The notes beneath the pieces are model-generated. The model saw nothing but the letters and a program-made list of their open reading frames with translations. It was not told the DNA's origin and did no database searches. From the NCBI GenBank assembly GCA_016199935.1, contig JACQFS010000012.1:1-44351 (forward strand): DNA of 44,351 bases. The letters run 5' to 3'. This document shows, piece by piece, positions 7,291 through 15,063 of this stretch (position 1 is its first letter; every line of letters starts with the position of its first letter). The DNA comes from Verrucomicrobiota bacterium. Lineage in GTDB: Bacteria; Verrucomicrobiota; Verrucomicrobiia; Limisphaerales; JACQFS01. A program made the position numbers and the translations under genes.

Positions 7291-9039
7291 TCAGGCCGAG
7301 CGTGCCACGCCCGGCTGAAGCGCGGTCGTCGCCGGCAACGACGGCGTTTCCGGCGGCGTCTTGTAAACGAACTCACCCGACGGCGAGGCAGGCAGGTATT
7401 CAAACGCCACCACCACCAGGCCCGCGCCGAACATCAACTGGGGCATGACTTCCGCGAGCGACCCGAAGATCGTGAAGAAACTGACAATCGTGTCCACCAG
7501 GTAGCAGGACACCCAGACCTGCAGGGACGAGAGCCGGTTCCAGCCGATGCGCCGGGTGTTCTTGTAGAGGTAGCCGAGCAGGTAGATGCACAGCCACAGG
7601 AACGCCAGGCCGCCGACGATGCCGACGGTATCGTAAACGCTGATCCAGCCGATGTGGAAATCCTTGGAGCGGATGTAGCCCTCCATTTCTTCCGAGCTCG
7701 TGCCGAGCGGTCGGTCGCCGAACTGGCCGACGTCGCGCGTCATCATCTTGTAGCCGCTGCCGAGCCAGGGGTTGAGCAGGGCATACTTTTCCAGGTAAAG
7801 TTCCTGGATCTGCGCGCGGAAATCGGTGGAGGCCTGCGCGCTGGAAACGACGACCGGATCCCAGCGGCCCGGAAGAAATGAAAGCGAACGCTGCATCGAA
7901 TCCGGCAATTCGAACCACGTCCCGTTGCCCGCGATCAACATGGCCATCAGCCCCGCCAGTCCCGCCACGAACGGCAGCACGCGCCAGCGCAGGCAGAACA
8001 CCGCGGCCACCACGGTGACGACGGCGTAGTGAAAGATGGAGGAGCGAAACCCGCTCAGACCGCACCCGGCCAGGGCCAGAAACGACAGCAACAGGACCAG
8101 TTGATCCTTCCAGAACCAGACGGCCACGAAAAATCCGGCCACCGAGCCCAGGCACAGGGCGATCCACACGCCGTGCGCCTCGTCCGATTCGCCCAGCGCG
8201 TATCGCGTGAACAGCAGCACCGCGCCAAACGCGAGTCCCGCGGCGGCACTCATCACCCGCGGCGCACTGAACCACTGGTTCAGGGGATAGCGCGACACCA
8301 GCCACAGTTGGACCGCGATGCCCATCGGCCCCCACAGCCCGACGCGCGCGACATCCGATGCGTAGTAATACAGGACGTCGGACGCGTTGGCGAAAACCCA
8401 GAAGATGCCCATCGCGATCGCCACGTTGGGAAAATAGATGGAGAAGAGGTTCGGCAGGGCGCCGATCAGCATCACGAGCACATAAAAGCCCGGCAGTTGC
8501 GTCAGCCATCGGCGCGACTTGGGCCAGATGGACATCATCGTCAGGTAATAGCATGCGCCGATGAAAAACAACGCGTGCCGGCGCGCGCCCGCCATCGCAC
8601 TGCCCATCGAGCGCAACCCGAGGCCGCCCTCGAACTGGTGGTTGACGACGATGAAGAGGATGATCACCACCGGCACCCAGATGTTCGCCGGGCCGGGTTC
8701 GATCCATTGATGCCGCATCGCCGCGTGGGTCAGCACGAGGTAGAGGAACACCAGCAGGAACGCCAGTTCCGTCGCCTTGAACGGCACGGGCAGAAACGTC
8801 AGCGGCACCGGGTTGATCAACCCCACGGGAATCACCAGCCAGATGTTGCGGTCCAGCGCGATGAACAGCACCGCGCACACCGACACGAGGATCAGCATCA
8901 CCGGCCAGAAAAACGAACCCTCCCCGATCTCCGTCGCCATGAAATAAATCAGGACGACGGCCGCGGCGAACAGGAGAAATTTCTGGAGCTTTAGCACGCT
9001 TTGAGCACCCGCGTCCGGCTCACACCGGGCGAATGCCAT
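7291..9039 (-). CDS. O-antigen ligase/polymerase-like polytopic membrane protein
   Basis: 582 aa, with about a dozen hydrophobic segments along its length, for example FLLFAAAVVLIYFMAT, FWPVMLILVSVCAVLFIAL, AFLLVFLYLVLTHAA and VPVVIILFIVVNHQF. A large polar loop (about residues 410-470: SSAQASTDFRAQIQELYLE, NPWLGSGY, then FHIGWISVYDTVG) precedes the last helices. The NPWLGSGY followed by H-N/H-x-W loop is characteristic of Wzy/WaaL-type O-antigen ligase or polymerase proteins. It would join or polymerise glycans on the periplasmic side. ATG 9039 (MAFARCEP) is one possible start; the first helix begins about residue 17. It lies 68 nt downstream of the epimerase gene, probably in one transcript. 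Confidence 0.75.
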   Translation of the reverse strand: MAFARCEPDAGAQSVLKLQKFLLFAAAVVLIYFMATEIGEGSFFWPVMLILVSVCAVLFIALDRNIWLVIPVGLINPVPLTFLPVPFKATELAFLLVFLYLVLTHAAMRHQWIEPGPANIWVPVVIILFIVVNHQFEGGLGLRSMGSAMAGARRHALFFIGACYYLTMMSIWPKSRRWLTQLPGFYVLVMLIGALPNLFSIYFPNVAIAMGIFWVFANASDVLYYYASDVARVGLWGPMGIAVQLWLVSRYPLNQWFSAPRVMSAAAGLAFGAVLLFTRYALGESDEAHGVWIALCLGSVAGFFVAVWFWKDQLVLLLSFLALAGCGLSGFRSSIFHYAVVTVVAAVFCLRWRVLPFVAGLAGLMAMLIAGNGTWFELPDSMQRSLSFLPGRWDPVVVSSAQASTDFRAQIQELYLEKYALLNPWLGSGYKMMTRDVGQFGDRPLGTSSEEMEGYIRSKDFHIGWISVYDTVGIVGGLAFLWLCIYLLGYLYKNTRRIGWNRLSSLQVWVSCYLVDTIVSFFTIFGSLAEVMPQLMFGAGLVVVAFEYLPASPSGEFVYKTPPETPSLPATTALQPGVARSA

Positions 9040-9107
9040 CGCCGTTGATAGTCCCGCCGGCGGGCGGCTGGCAAACCATTTTCCTCGGCGCTGCGACACT
9101 CATGGCG

Positions 9108-10121
9108 TCATTTCCCGCGCTTCGGCCGACCGGCGAAACCGGTGCGCAGGATTTCGTCGTAAATCCACCGGTAGGTTTTCTCCAACCCGTCGCGCAGGCG
9201 CGTGTCCGGCTCCCAGCCGAGCACTTTTTTGATGAACGTGTTGTCGCTGTTGCGGCCCTTCACGCCCTTGGGCGCGCCGAGGTTGTAGTTGCGCTTGAGC
9301 TTGATGCCCGCGATGTCCTCGGCGAGGTCCACGAGGCGGTTGATCGAGACCAGTTCGCTGCTGCCGATGTTGATCGGCTCGACGAAGCTGCTGTGCGTGA
9401 GCGTCTGCGTGCCCTTCAGGCAGTCGTCGATATACATGAAGCTGCGCGTCTGCTTGCCGTCGCCCCAGATTTCAATCTCGTGATTGCCGGTAAGCTTGGC
9501 GGTGATCACCTTGCGGCAGATCGCGGCCGGCGCCTTCTCACGCCCACCGGTCCACGTGCCGAGCGGGCCATAGACATTGTGATAGCGCGCCACGCGCGTC
9601 TCGACGCCGAAGTCCTCGCGGAAATGGCGGCACATCCGTTCGCTGAAAAGTTTCTCCCACCCGTAGCCGTCCTCGGGCAGCGCGGGATAGGCGTCGGCCT
9701 CCTTGAGCGCGGTGACCTTGGCGTTCTTCTGCTTCTCGCCGTTGTAAACGCACGCGCTCGACGCGTAGAAAAACCGCTTCGCGCCAAATTTCCGCGCGGC
9801 CATCAGCAGGTGCGTGTTGATCAGCACGGTCAGCATGCACAGGCCCTTGTTCAATTCGATGAAGCCCATGCCGCCCATGTCCGCCGCGAGGTTGTAAACC
9901 ACGTCCATCCCCTTGAGCGCCTGCTCGCACGCGACCTTGTCCTGCAAATCCAGCCGCACGTTCTCGACGTCGCGGTCACGCTGATACCACTCGGCGAACG
10001 GCTTCACGTCCACCGCGCGCACGTGCCGGCAGCCCTGCCGCCGCAGGTCGGCCACGAGGTGCCCGCCGATGAATCCGCCGCCACCGCACACCACAATTTT
10101 GTCCGACTTCGCTGGCTTCAT
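9108..10121 (-). CDS. GDP-mannose 3,5-epimerase-like NAD-dependent sugar epimerase
   Basis: 337 aa extended short-chain dehydrogenase. The NAD-binding loop is GGGGFIGGHL; the catalytic triad region has SSACVYN and YGWEKLFSE (Tyr and Lys of YxxxK). The stretches AADMGGMGFIELNKG, RYHNVYGPLGTWTGG, REKAPAAICRK, WGDGKQTRSFMYIDD, VEPINIGSSELVS and KGRNSDNTFIKKVLGWEP match the pattern of GDP-mannose 3,5-epimerase, which makes GDP-L-galactose or GDP-L-gulose. A closely related NDP-sugar epimerase remains possible. ATG 10121 (MKPAKSDKIVVCGG) is chosen because the frame upstream runs into a palindromic repeat. The gene supplies an activated sugar for the neighbouring glycan genes. Confidence 0.85.
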   Translation of the reverse strand: MKPAKSDKIVVCGGGGFIGGHLVADLRRQGCRHVRAVDVKPFAEWYQRDRDVENVRLDLQDKVACEQALKGMDVVYNLAADMGGMGFIELNKGLCMLTVLINTHLLMAARKFGAKRFFYASSACVYNGEKQKNAKVTALKEADAYPALPEDGYGWEKLFSERMCRHFREDFGVETRVARYHNVYGPLGTWTGGREKAPAAICRKVITAKLTGNHEIEIWGDGKQTRSFMYIDDCLKGTQTLTHSSFVEPINIGSSELVSINRLVDLAEDIAGIKLKRNYNLGAPKGVKGRNSDNTFIKKVLGWEPDTRLRDGLEKTYRWIYDEILRTGFAGRPKRGK

Positions 10122-10229
10122 TTGTCTGGAGAGAAAAAGTGCGGCGAGGCTACGGAGTCGCTCCGGGCCATGCCAGCGAAAAAGCGCCGCGTCATGCAGA
10201 AGAGGGCGCATCTTGACTTCGTGGGTGGC

Positions 10230-10340
10230 GGACCGCGAGCCGTCCCGGCTCGCAGCGGCCACCTCGGCCGGCGGGCGTTGGGATTGACCGAGCGTTTGCG
10301 TGGTTGCCTGGCTGCTGCGAGCCGGGACGGCTCGCGGTCC
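10230..10340. repeat. Paired palindrome (REPIN-like), family D copy 1
   Basis: Arms 10230-10256 and 10314-10340 are a perfect 27-bp inverted repeat. Each arm is itself a hairpin (GCGAGCC-GTCCC-GGCTCGC). Total length is 111 bp, the same as copy 2 at 34343-34453. It lies in the 326-bp gap between the epimerase start and the next plus-strand gene; apart from it I see nothing in that gap. Confidence 0.85.
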
Positions 10341-10447
10341 GGTCCTCGGGCGCTCTACGGCTTTTACCCACGATGAAAAGATGCGCCCTGCAAAAGACGC
10401 AAACCACTTGCGAACTCGCCCGCACGGACTACAACAGTCCCGTGCGG

Positions 10448-11695
10448 ATGCGCTACACCACCCTGGTCCTGCTCAACCTCCTCGTGCTCGCCGCGGGCGC
10501 GTGGTGGTTCGCGCGCCGGCCCGCCGCGACGGCGACCGACGCGACGCCCGCCGCCCTCGCCGAGGCGAAGCGGAAAGGCGTCGCACCATTCAATCCGAAC
10601 AAACCCGCCGCCGCCGGCGAGCGCGTCGTTTACGTCACCAACCGTTTTCACTGGAGCGAGGTCGAGTCAGCCGACTACCGCAAATACATCGCCAACCTCC
10701 GCGCCATCGGCTGCCCCGAGCCGACCATCAAGGACCTCATCGTCACCGACATCATGAAGCTCTACGCGCTCCGGCGCGGCGACCTCCACCACAACGGGCG
10801 CGAATTCAAATATTGGGAGACGAACGAGAAGCGCACGCTGACGAAGAAGCAGTTCACCGAGCGCGAGTCGCAGCTCGCCGCCATCGACAAGGAAATCCCC
10901 GGCGTGCTCCGCGAGCTGCTCGGCGTGAATTACGAGCGCGAGCTGAACAAATACTTCGTGGACACCCGCGACGAGGAGCGGAAGCTGGCGTTCCTCGACG
11001 AGGCCAAGCTCACCCGCGTGCTCGGCGTGCGCGACCTCATTGAGGGGCTCCGCGAGCAGGCGCTCGCGGGCGCGCGCGACGGCCAACCCGGCGCGGCGGA
11101 ACTGGAGAAGCTCGCCGCCATCGAGAAGCAGCGGCACGACCTGCTTGCCCAGGTGCTCTCGAAGGACGAACTCGCGCGTTACGAACTCGCGATGTCGCCG
11201 ACCGCCGAGCGCCTGCGCGGCGAACTCGTCGGCTTCAACCCGACCGAGGACGAATTCCGCGCCATCCACGACGCGTGGCGCGAGCACGAGGCGCGCTTCG
11301 CGTTCAGCGCCGACACTGCGGCGCGCGACGCGGACCGTCAGCGCGTCGAGCAGGAAATCAAAAACAAACTGGGCAACCGCGCCGACGATTACGCCCGCGC
11401 CCAGAACCGTGATTTCCGCGAGATCGTCCTCTTCAGCCAGCAGAACGAACTCCCGCCCGCGATGGCCAAAAGCCTGAACGACATGCGCGAGGCCGCGCTC
11501 TCCGTGCGCGACACGCTCCTTTCCGATTCGCAACTTCCCCCCGCCCGCCGCGACCTCGCGCTCCAGACGCTCCGCGAGGAAATCGAAAAGACGATGCGCG
11601 CCTCGCTCGGCGACCAGCTCTACGCCAGCTTCCAGAACGGCCCCGGCCAGTGGATCAACTCCCTCGGCTCCGCGATGGTGTTCAGCACGCGCTGA
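10448..11695 (+). CDS. Unknown membrane-anchored, charged helical protein
   Basis: 415 aa from ATG 10448: an N-terminal signal anchor (MRYTTLVLLNLLVLAAGAWW) followed by a long hydrophilic, strongly helical region full of charged residues. Examples are LTKKQFTERESQLAAIDKEI and LEKLAAIEKQRHDLLAQVL. There are no recognised catalytic motifs. It resembles other predicted periplasmic proteins that are common but uncharacterised in this phylum. An alternative start at 10373 would add 25 residues that do not look like a signal sequence. It stands alone on the plus strand after the family D repeat, convergent with the BON-domain gene. Confidence 0.75.
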   Translation: MRYTTLVLLNLLVLAAGAWWFARRPAATATDATPAALAEAKRKGVAPFNPNKPAAAGERVVYVTNRFHWSEVESADYRKYIANLRAIGCPEPTIKDLIVTDIMKLYALRRGDLHHNGREFKYWETNEKRTLTKKQFTERESQLAAIDKEIPGVLRELLGVNYERELNKYFVDTRDEERKLAFLDEAKLTRVLGVRDLIEGLREQALAGARDGQPGAAELEKLAAIEKQRHDLLAQVLSKDELARYELAMSPTAERLRGELVGFNPTEDEFRAIHDAWREHEARFAFSADTAARDADRQRVEQEIKNKLGNRADDYARAQNRDFREIVLFSQQNELPPAMAKSLNDMREAALSVRDTLLSDSQLPPARRDLALQTLREEIEKTMRASLGDQLYASFQNGPGQWINSLGSAMVFSTR

Positions 11696-11708
11696 AGCTG
11701 GGCGCGGT

Positions 11709-11853
11709 TCGAAGTTCAAAAGCCAAAGGCCAAAGCTCAAGGGAAGTTCAAAATTCCAAGCGCCAAGCCATCGAATGAAAAGACCCGCTCGACTTCGATC
11801 CGTCCTATCCTTGGCCACTTGCCCGTTCCCTTGAGCTTTGGCCTTTGAACTTC
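11709..11853. repeat. Inverted 'CAAAGGCCAAAGCTC' repeat between convergent genes
   Basis: Left arm about 11711-11745 (words AAGTTCAAAAGCC, AAAGGCCAAAGCTCAAGGG) and right arm about 11823-11853 (the reverse, CCCTTGAGCTTTGGCC and so on). Related arms occur inside the coding start of the pectate-lyase-like gene at 40137. It fills the gap between two convergent genes and may act as a bidirectional stop, but no U-rich tail is seen. Confidence 0.7.
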
Positions 11854-11857
11854 CGCC

Positions 11858-12328
11858 CTACGGCCCCACGCGCAACTCCGACACCACCGCCGTCACGTCC
11901 GGCGTGTCGTAGGCCAGCACCATCGCGCGCGTGATTTCCTCCAGCGAGGCCACGCTGCCGGTCAGCGTCACGCGCTTGTTCGTCGTCGAGACGCCGATGG
12001 TGCGCTGGAAAAGCTGCTTGTCGCTCGCGAACTTCGTCTTCACCGCGCCCGTGATGCGCACGTCCGTCGCCGCGTCGGCGATGGCGGTGCCGGCCGACAC
12101 GGCCTTCTCGCGCACGACGCGGCCCGTGCGCGCCAACTCGTCCTTGATCGCCTCCACGTTGATGCTCTTGATGCCGTCCTTGATGGCCTCGCCCACGTCC
12201 TCGACCTTGCCGGTGACGCGCCGCTCCGCGATGCGCCCACGGAAGGACTGTCGAAATATGAAGAAATACCAGACCAACGCCGCGCCCAGCGCCATCGCGA
12301 AAAGGAAGAAGAAAAGTTTGCGAATCAT
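11858..12328 (-). CDS. BON-domain protein with N-terminal membrane anchor
   Basis: 156 aa from ATG 12328 (MIRKLFFFLFAMALGAALVW), with one N-terminal transmembrane helix. An amphipathic helical linker (VGEAIKDGIKSINVEAIKDE) is followed by a C-terminal BON domain of about 70 residues. The BON domain shows ITGAVKTKFASDKQL, then the core VTLTGSVASLEEITRAM and a final VVSELRVGP. BON domains bind phospholipid surfaces and occur in OsmY-like envelope stress proteins. A role in envelope integrity is inferred. Frames upstream of 12328 overlap the divergent gene and are rejected. Confidence 0.85.
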   Translation of the reverse strand: MIRKLFFFLFAMALGAALVWYFFIFRQSFRGRIAERRVTGKVEDVGEAIKDGIKSINVEAIKDELARTGRVVREKAVSAGTAIADAATDVRITGAVKTKFASDKQLFQRTIGVSTTNKRVTLTGSVASLEEITRAMVLAYDTPDVTAVVSELRVGP

Positions 12329-12422
12329 CGTCGGCCGACAATTTGAAACCGTCACCGCTTGGACGCAACTCGAATGCGAGAATGCGTTTGACGCAAACTG
12401 GCGACGGGCGTAACCCGTCACC

Positions 12423-12884
12423 ATGAAGCCGCGCCCCGCCCTTCCGCTGATTCTCCTGATCGCCGTCGCCGCCCATGCGGAAGAAAAAACCGCACCGGCG
12501 GCCGCCCCACCCACGTTCAACATTCTGGCACCGGCACAATCCACGCCGGAGTGGAAACCGAACGCCGAGATGTGGCGCGCACTCTCCACCAACCGCGCAC
12601 CGGGCATCCCGCTCGGGAAGTCGGACTACACCGCGCGCGGTCCGATCGTGGAAGGTTTTCGCGGGAGCAAGTGGCGGGAGGTGCCACGGCGTTTCTTGAG
12701 TCTGTTCGTTCCGCAGAAGCTGGCGAAGCCTCCCGGCGGTGGCGGGCCGGGATACTTCGCGTGGAAGGGCGAAAGCCCGCACGCTTGGGCGACCGTCGCC
12801 GGTGGCGGCACCGTGACCGGCCACGCCTTCACCGACCCGCGCACGCACGAGCCTGACTACGGTTTGATTTCGGTGGGGAAGTGA
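12423..12884 (+). CDS. Small secreted protein of unknown function
   Basis: 153 aa with a clear signal peptide (MKPRPALPLILLIAVAAHA, then EEKTAP). The mature part is proline-rich at first, then reads LGKSDYTARGPIVEGFRGS and VPRRFLSLFVPQKLAKP, and ends in GYFAWKGESPHAWATVAG and HEPDYGLISVGK. I do not recognise a family. It is divergent from the BON-domain gene across 94 bp and is followed by a paired palindrome. Confidence 0.7.
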   Translation: MKPRPALPLILLIAVAAHAEEKTAPAAAPPTFNILAPAQSTPEWKPNAEMWRALSTNRAPGIPLGKSDYTARGPIVEGFRGSKWREVPRRFLSLFVPQKLAKPPGGGGPGYFAWKGESPHAWATVAGGGTVTGHAFTDPRTHEPDYGLISVGK

Positions 12885-12913
12885 ACCAAGTCCTCGCGGA
12901 GCTTCGCCTCTAT

Positions 12914-13057
12914 CATTAGCATCCGGCTTTAGCCGGGTGTGGAGCGAATCCACCACGACCCAACCGTTTCAACGATTTTTCCCCGCGCGGAAAACCGCTG
13001 AAGCGGTTGAAAGTTTTCGCCCATCGTCTGTCACCCGGCTGAAGCCGGGTGCTAATG
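12914..13057. mobile_element. Gene-less MITE/REPIN related to the RAYT element
   Basis: Terminal inverted arms 12914-12939 and 13032-13057 agree at 24 of 26 positions when inverted; each is a hairpin with an ACCCGGCTTTAGCCGGGT-type core. Inside are two further small palindromes (AACCGTTTCAACGATT and AACCGCTGAAGCGGTT). The same order of outer hairpin, inner AACCG palindrome, ATCGTCTGTCACCC and outer hairpin is found at the right end of the transposase element 20441-21060. It is thus a non-autonomous relative, lying just downstream of nuoN. Confidence 0.8.
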
Positions 13058-13107
13058 AGAAGGGAATAACCGCGCCGACTGAAGAGGCGTCCGACAAACA
13101 GCCATCG

Positions 13108-14565
13108 TCAACTCAACTGCAGAACCTTCGCCGCCGCCTCCGCGAGCCGGAGCGGCACGCTGGGGAAGATGCCAAGCACCAACATGCCGCCGATGCACAC
13201 GGCGACGGCCGCTTTCATCGGCCCGGTGAGCGTGATGGGCGAAATGTCGGTCGCATCCTTCGACCAGTAGATCGCGCGCACGACGTTGAAGTAGTAATAG
13301 ATCGAGATCACCACACCGACCAGCGCCACGGCAGTGAGCCAGTAGTAGCAATGGTTCGCCGCGCCCTGCGCGATGACGGCTTTGAGCAGGAGAAATTTTC
13401 CGACGAAGCCCGCCAGCGGCGGCACGCCCGCGAGCGAAACCATCGCCATCGTCAGCGTCGCGGCGAGGAGCGGCGAGCGTTGGCCGAGGCCGGCGAGCGA
13501 GCTGATGTCCTCGGCCTCGGTTTGTTTCATCACCACGCAGATGACCGCGAACGCCGCGAGCACGGTGAAGAGGTAGCCCGCAAGGTAATACAGCACCGCC
13601 GCCGAGCCGGCGTGGCTGAGCGCTGCGAAGCCGAGCAGCAGGTAGCCCGCGTTCGCGATGCTGGAGTAGCCCATGAGGCGCTTGAGGTTGCGCTGCGGAA
13701 TCGCGCAGAGGCTGCCGTAGAGAATCGTCACCGCCGCGAGGCCCATGAGCAGTCCGGGCCAGTGCGACACCACTTCGGGAAACGCGGTGAACAGCACGCG
13801 CAGCAGCAGCACGATGCCCGCGGCCTTGGAGCCGACCGCGAGGAACGCCGTCGTCGGGGCGGGCGAGCCTTGGTAAACATCCGGCGCCCAGATTTGGAAC
13901 GGGAACGCGGCGATCTTGAAGCCTAGGCCGACGAGGATCATCAGCACGCCGACGAGCAGGATGGGCGCGTGCGCGAGTTCGTGGCTGGCCTTGAGCTTCG
14001 CGGCCACTTCGCCAAAGCCCATCGAGCCCGCCGAGCCGAACACGAGCGCGATGCCGAACACCATGAACGCCGAGGCCGCGCCGCCGAGGAGGAGATATTT
14101 CACGCCAGCTTCGAGCGAGTTCTGCCGCCCGCGCAGGAAGCTGGTGAGGATGTAGAACGTGATGGCGATGAGCTCGATGCTCACGAAGAGCAGCGCGAAG
14201 TCGTTGGCCGACGCCGCGAACATCATGCCGAGCAGCGCGAAGCAGATGAGCGAGAAATATTCGGACACGCCCGCCTGAAAGCGGTCGGAGAACTCGACGG
14301 AGAGTATCAGCACGAGGATCGCCGCGACGAGGAAGAAGCGCTTGAAGAACAGCGCGAGCGCATCGAGCACATACATTTTACCAAAGGCGAACTGCGCTTC
14401 CGTGGCGGAGAGGTTAAGGCTGAACAGCAGGATGCCAGTGAGTCCGGCGGCGGCGAGGTAGCCCAGCGAGCGCCGGCGCTCCGCCGGAATCCACAAGTCG
14501 AGCAGCAGCACCCCCAGGCCGAGAAGGGCCACCGCGATTTCCAGACTGATCAGCGAGTAGTTCAT
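13108..14565 (-). CDS. nuoN: NADH-quinone oxidoreductase subunit N
   Basis: 485 aa antiporter-like membrane subunit of complex I, one of the three proton-pumping arms. It consists of about 14 hydrophobic helices. Family hallmarks are the discontinuous helix region FQIWAPDVYQGSPAPTTAF with the conserved lysine in VGSKAAGIVLLLRV, and the GYSSIANAGYLLLG helix. ATG 14565 (MNYSLISLEIAV) is preferred over an in-frame ATG eight codons upstream because the first helix starts right after it. It is the last gene of the cluster but is separated from nuoM by 498 bp of paired palindromes, so its expression may depend on read-through or its own promoter. Confidence 0.95.
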   Translation of the reverse strand: MNYSLISLEIAVALLGLGVLLLDLWIPAERRRSLGYLAAAGLTGILLFSLNLSATEAQFAFGKMYVLDALALFFKRFFLVAAILVLILSVEFSDRFQAGVSEYFSLICFALLGMMFAASANDFALLFVSIELIAITFYILTSFLRGRQNSLEAGVKYLLLGGAASAFMVFGIALVFGSAGSMGFGEVAAKLKASHELAHAPILLVGVLMILVGLGFKIAAFPFQIWAPDVYQGSPAPTTAFLAVGSKAAGIVLLLRVLFTAFPEVVSHWPGLLMGLAAVTILYGSLCAIPQRNLKRLMGYSSIANAGYLLLGFAALSHAGSAAVLYYLAGYLFTVLAAFAVICVVMKQTEAEDISSLAGLGQRSPLLAATLTMAMVSLAGVPPLAGFVGKFLLLKAVIAQGAANHCYYWLTAVALVGVVISIYYYFNVVRAIYWSKDATDISPITLTGPMKAAVAVCIGGMLVLGIFPSVPLRLAEAAAKVLQLS

Positions 14566-14678
14566 TGGGATGAAATGACCAAGGACCAAGGACCAATGTC
14601 CAAGGAAGCACCAAAGGTCAAAGGGCCGTGCGAGGCCTGCCAGGTGTCAGAGCGGCGGTGAAAGGCGGGCGGGCGCTT

Positions 14679-14815
14679 CCCCCTCACCCCGGCCCTCTCC
14701 CTCCGGGAGAGGGAGACATCCCGGACGACTCTCGAACATTCCAACACGCATCGCTTCGCCGACCGACTGCCGACGGTTCTCCCTCTCCCGGAGGGAGAGG
14801 GCCGGGGTGAGGGGG
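14679..14815. mobile_element. Paired palindrome (REPIN/MITE-like), family B copy 1
   Basis: Arms 14679-14716 and 14778-14815 are a perfect 38-bp inverted repeat; each arm folds on itself (CCCTCTCCCTCCGGGAGAGGG type). The 61-bp core contains CTCTCGAACATTCC, then TCGCTTCGCCGAC. The same core, inverted, is in copy 2 at 22223-22359. Both copies sit in gaps of the nuo cluster. Confidence 0.88.
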
Positions 14816-14874
14816 AACGGCTCGCACAATGTCCACCACCAGCCCGAACTTCGGCACACGCCACGCACGCGAAC

Positions 14875-14979
14875 GGAGCGCGGCGTTCACGCCGCTTCAA
14901 CGTCCGCACTGGCAAAAGACTATCGGATTCCAACACGCGTCTCAGTCCACACGATGAAGCGGGCTGAAGCCCGCGCTCC
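14875..14979. repeat. Paired palindrome, family C copy 1
   Basis: Arms 14875-14899 and 14955-14979 follow the pattern GGAGCGCGGNNTTCANNCCGC. The NN pairs are CG/CG in one arm and GC/GC in the other, so pairing is kept while bases change. The core includes GACTATCGGATTCCAACACG, similar to the family B core. A second copy is at 44130-44234. Confidence 0.8.
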
Positions 14980-15063
14980 ATCTGCTTCACGGGCGCGCCT
15001 TCGAGCTTGGTGCTTTGCAATTCCTTGGTCATTTGAACTTGGACATTGGTCATTCCGCCGCGC

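Larger units (their letters stand above)
14573..15055. repeat. Outer inverted repeat in the nuoM-nuoN gap
   Basis: Left arm around 14573-14620 (words AAATGACCAAGGACCAA, AATGTCCAAGG) and right arm around 15004-15055 (CCTTGGTCATTT, CTTGGACATTGG) are imperfect inverted copies. They bracket two independent paired palindromes, giving a nested arrangement that occupies essentially the whole 498-bp gap. No gene is visible inside. Confidence 0.6.

Noticed and set aside
12985-13057. Rho-independent terminator after nuoN
   Set aside because: The hairpins belong to the MITE-like element and no T-run follows in the nuo direction, although they might still slow polymerase.
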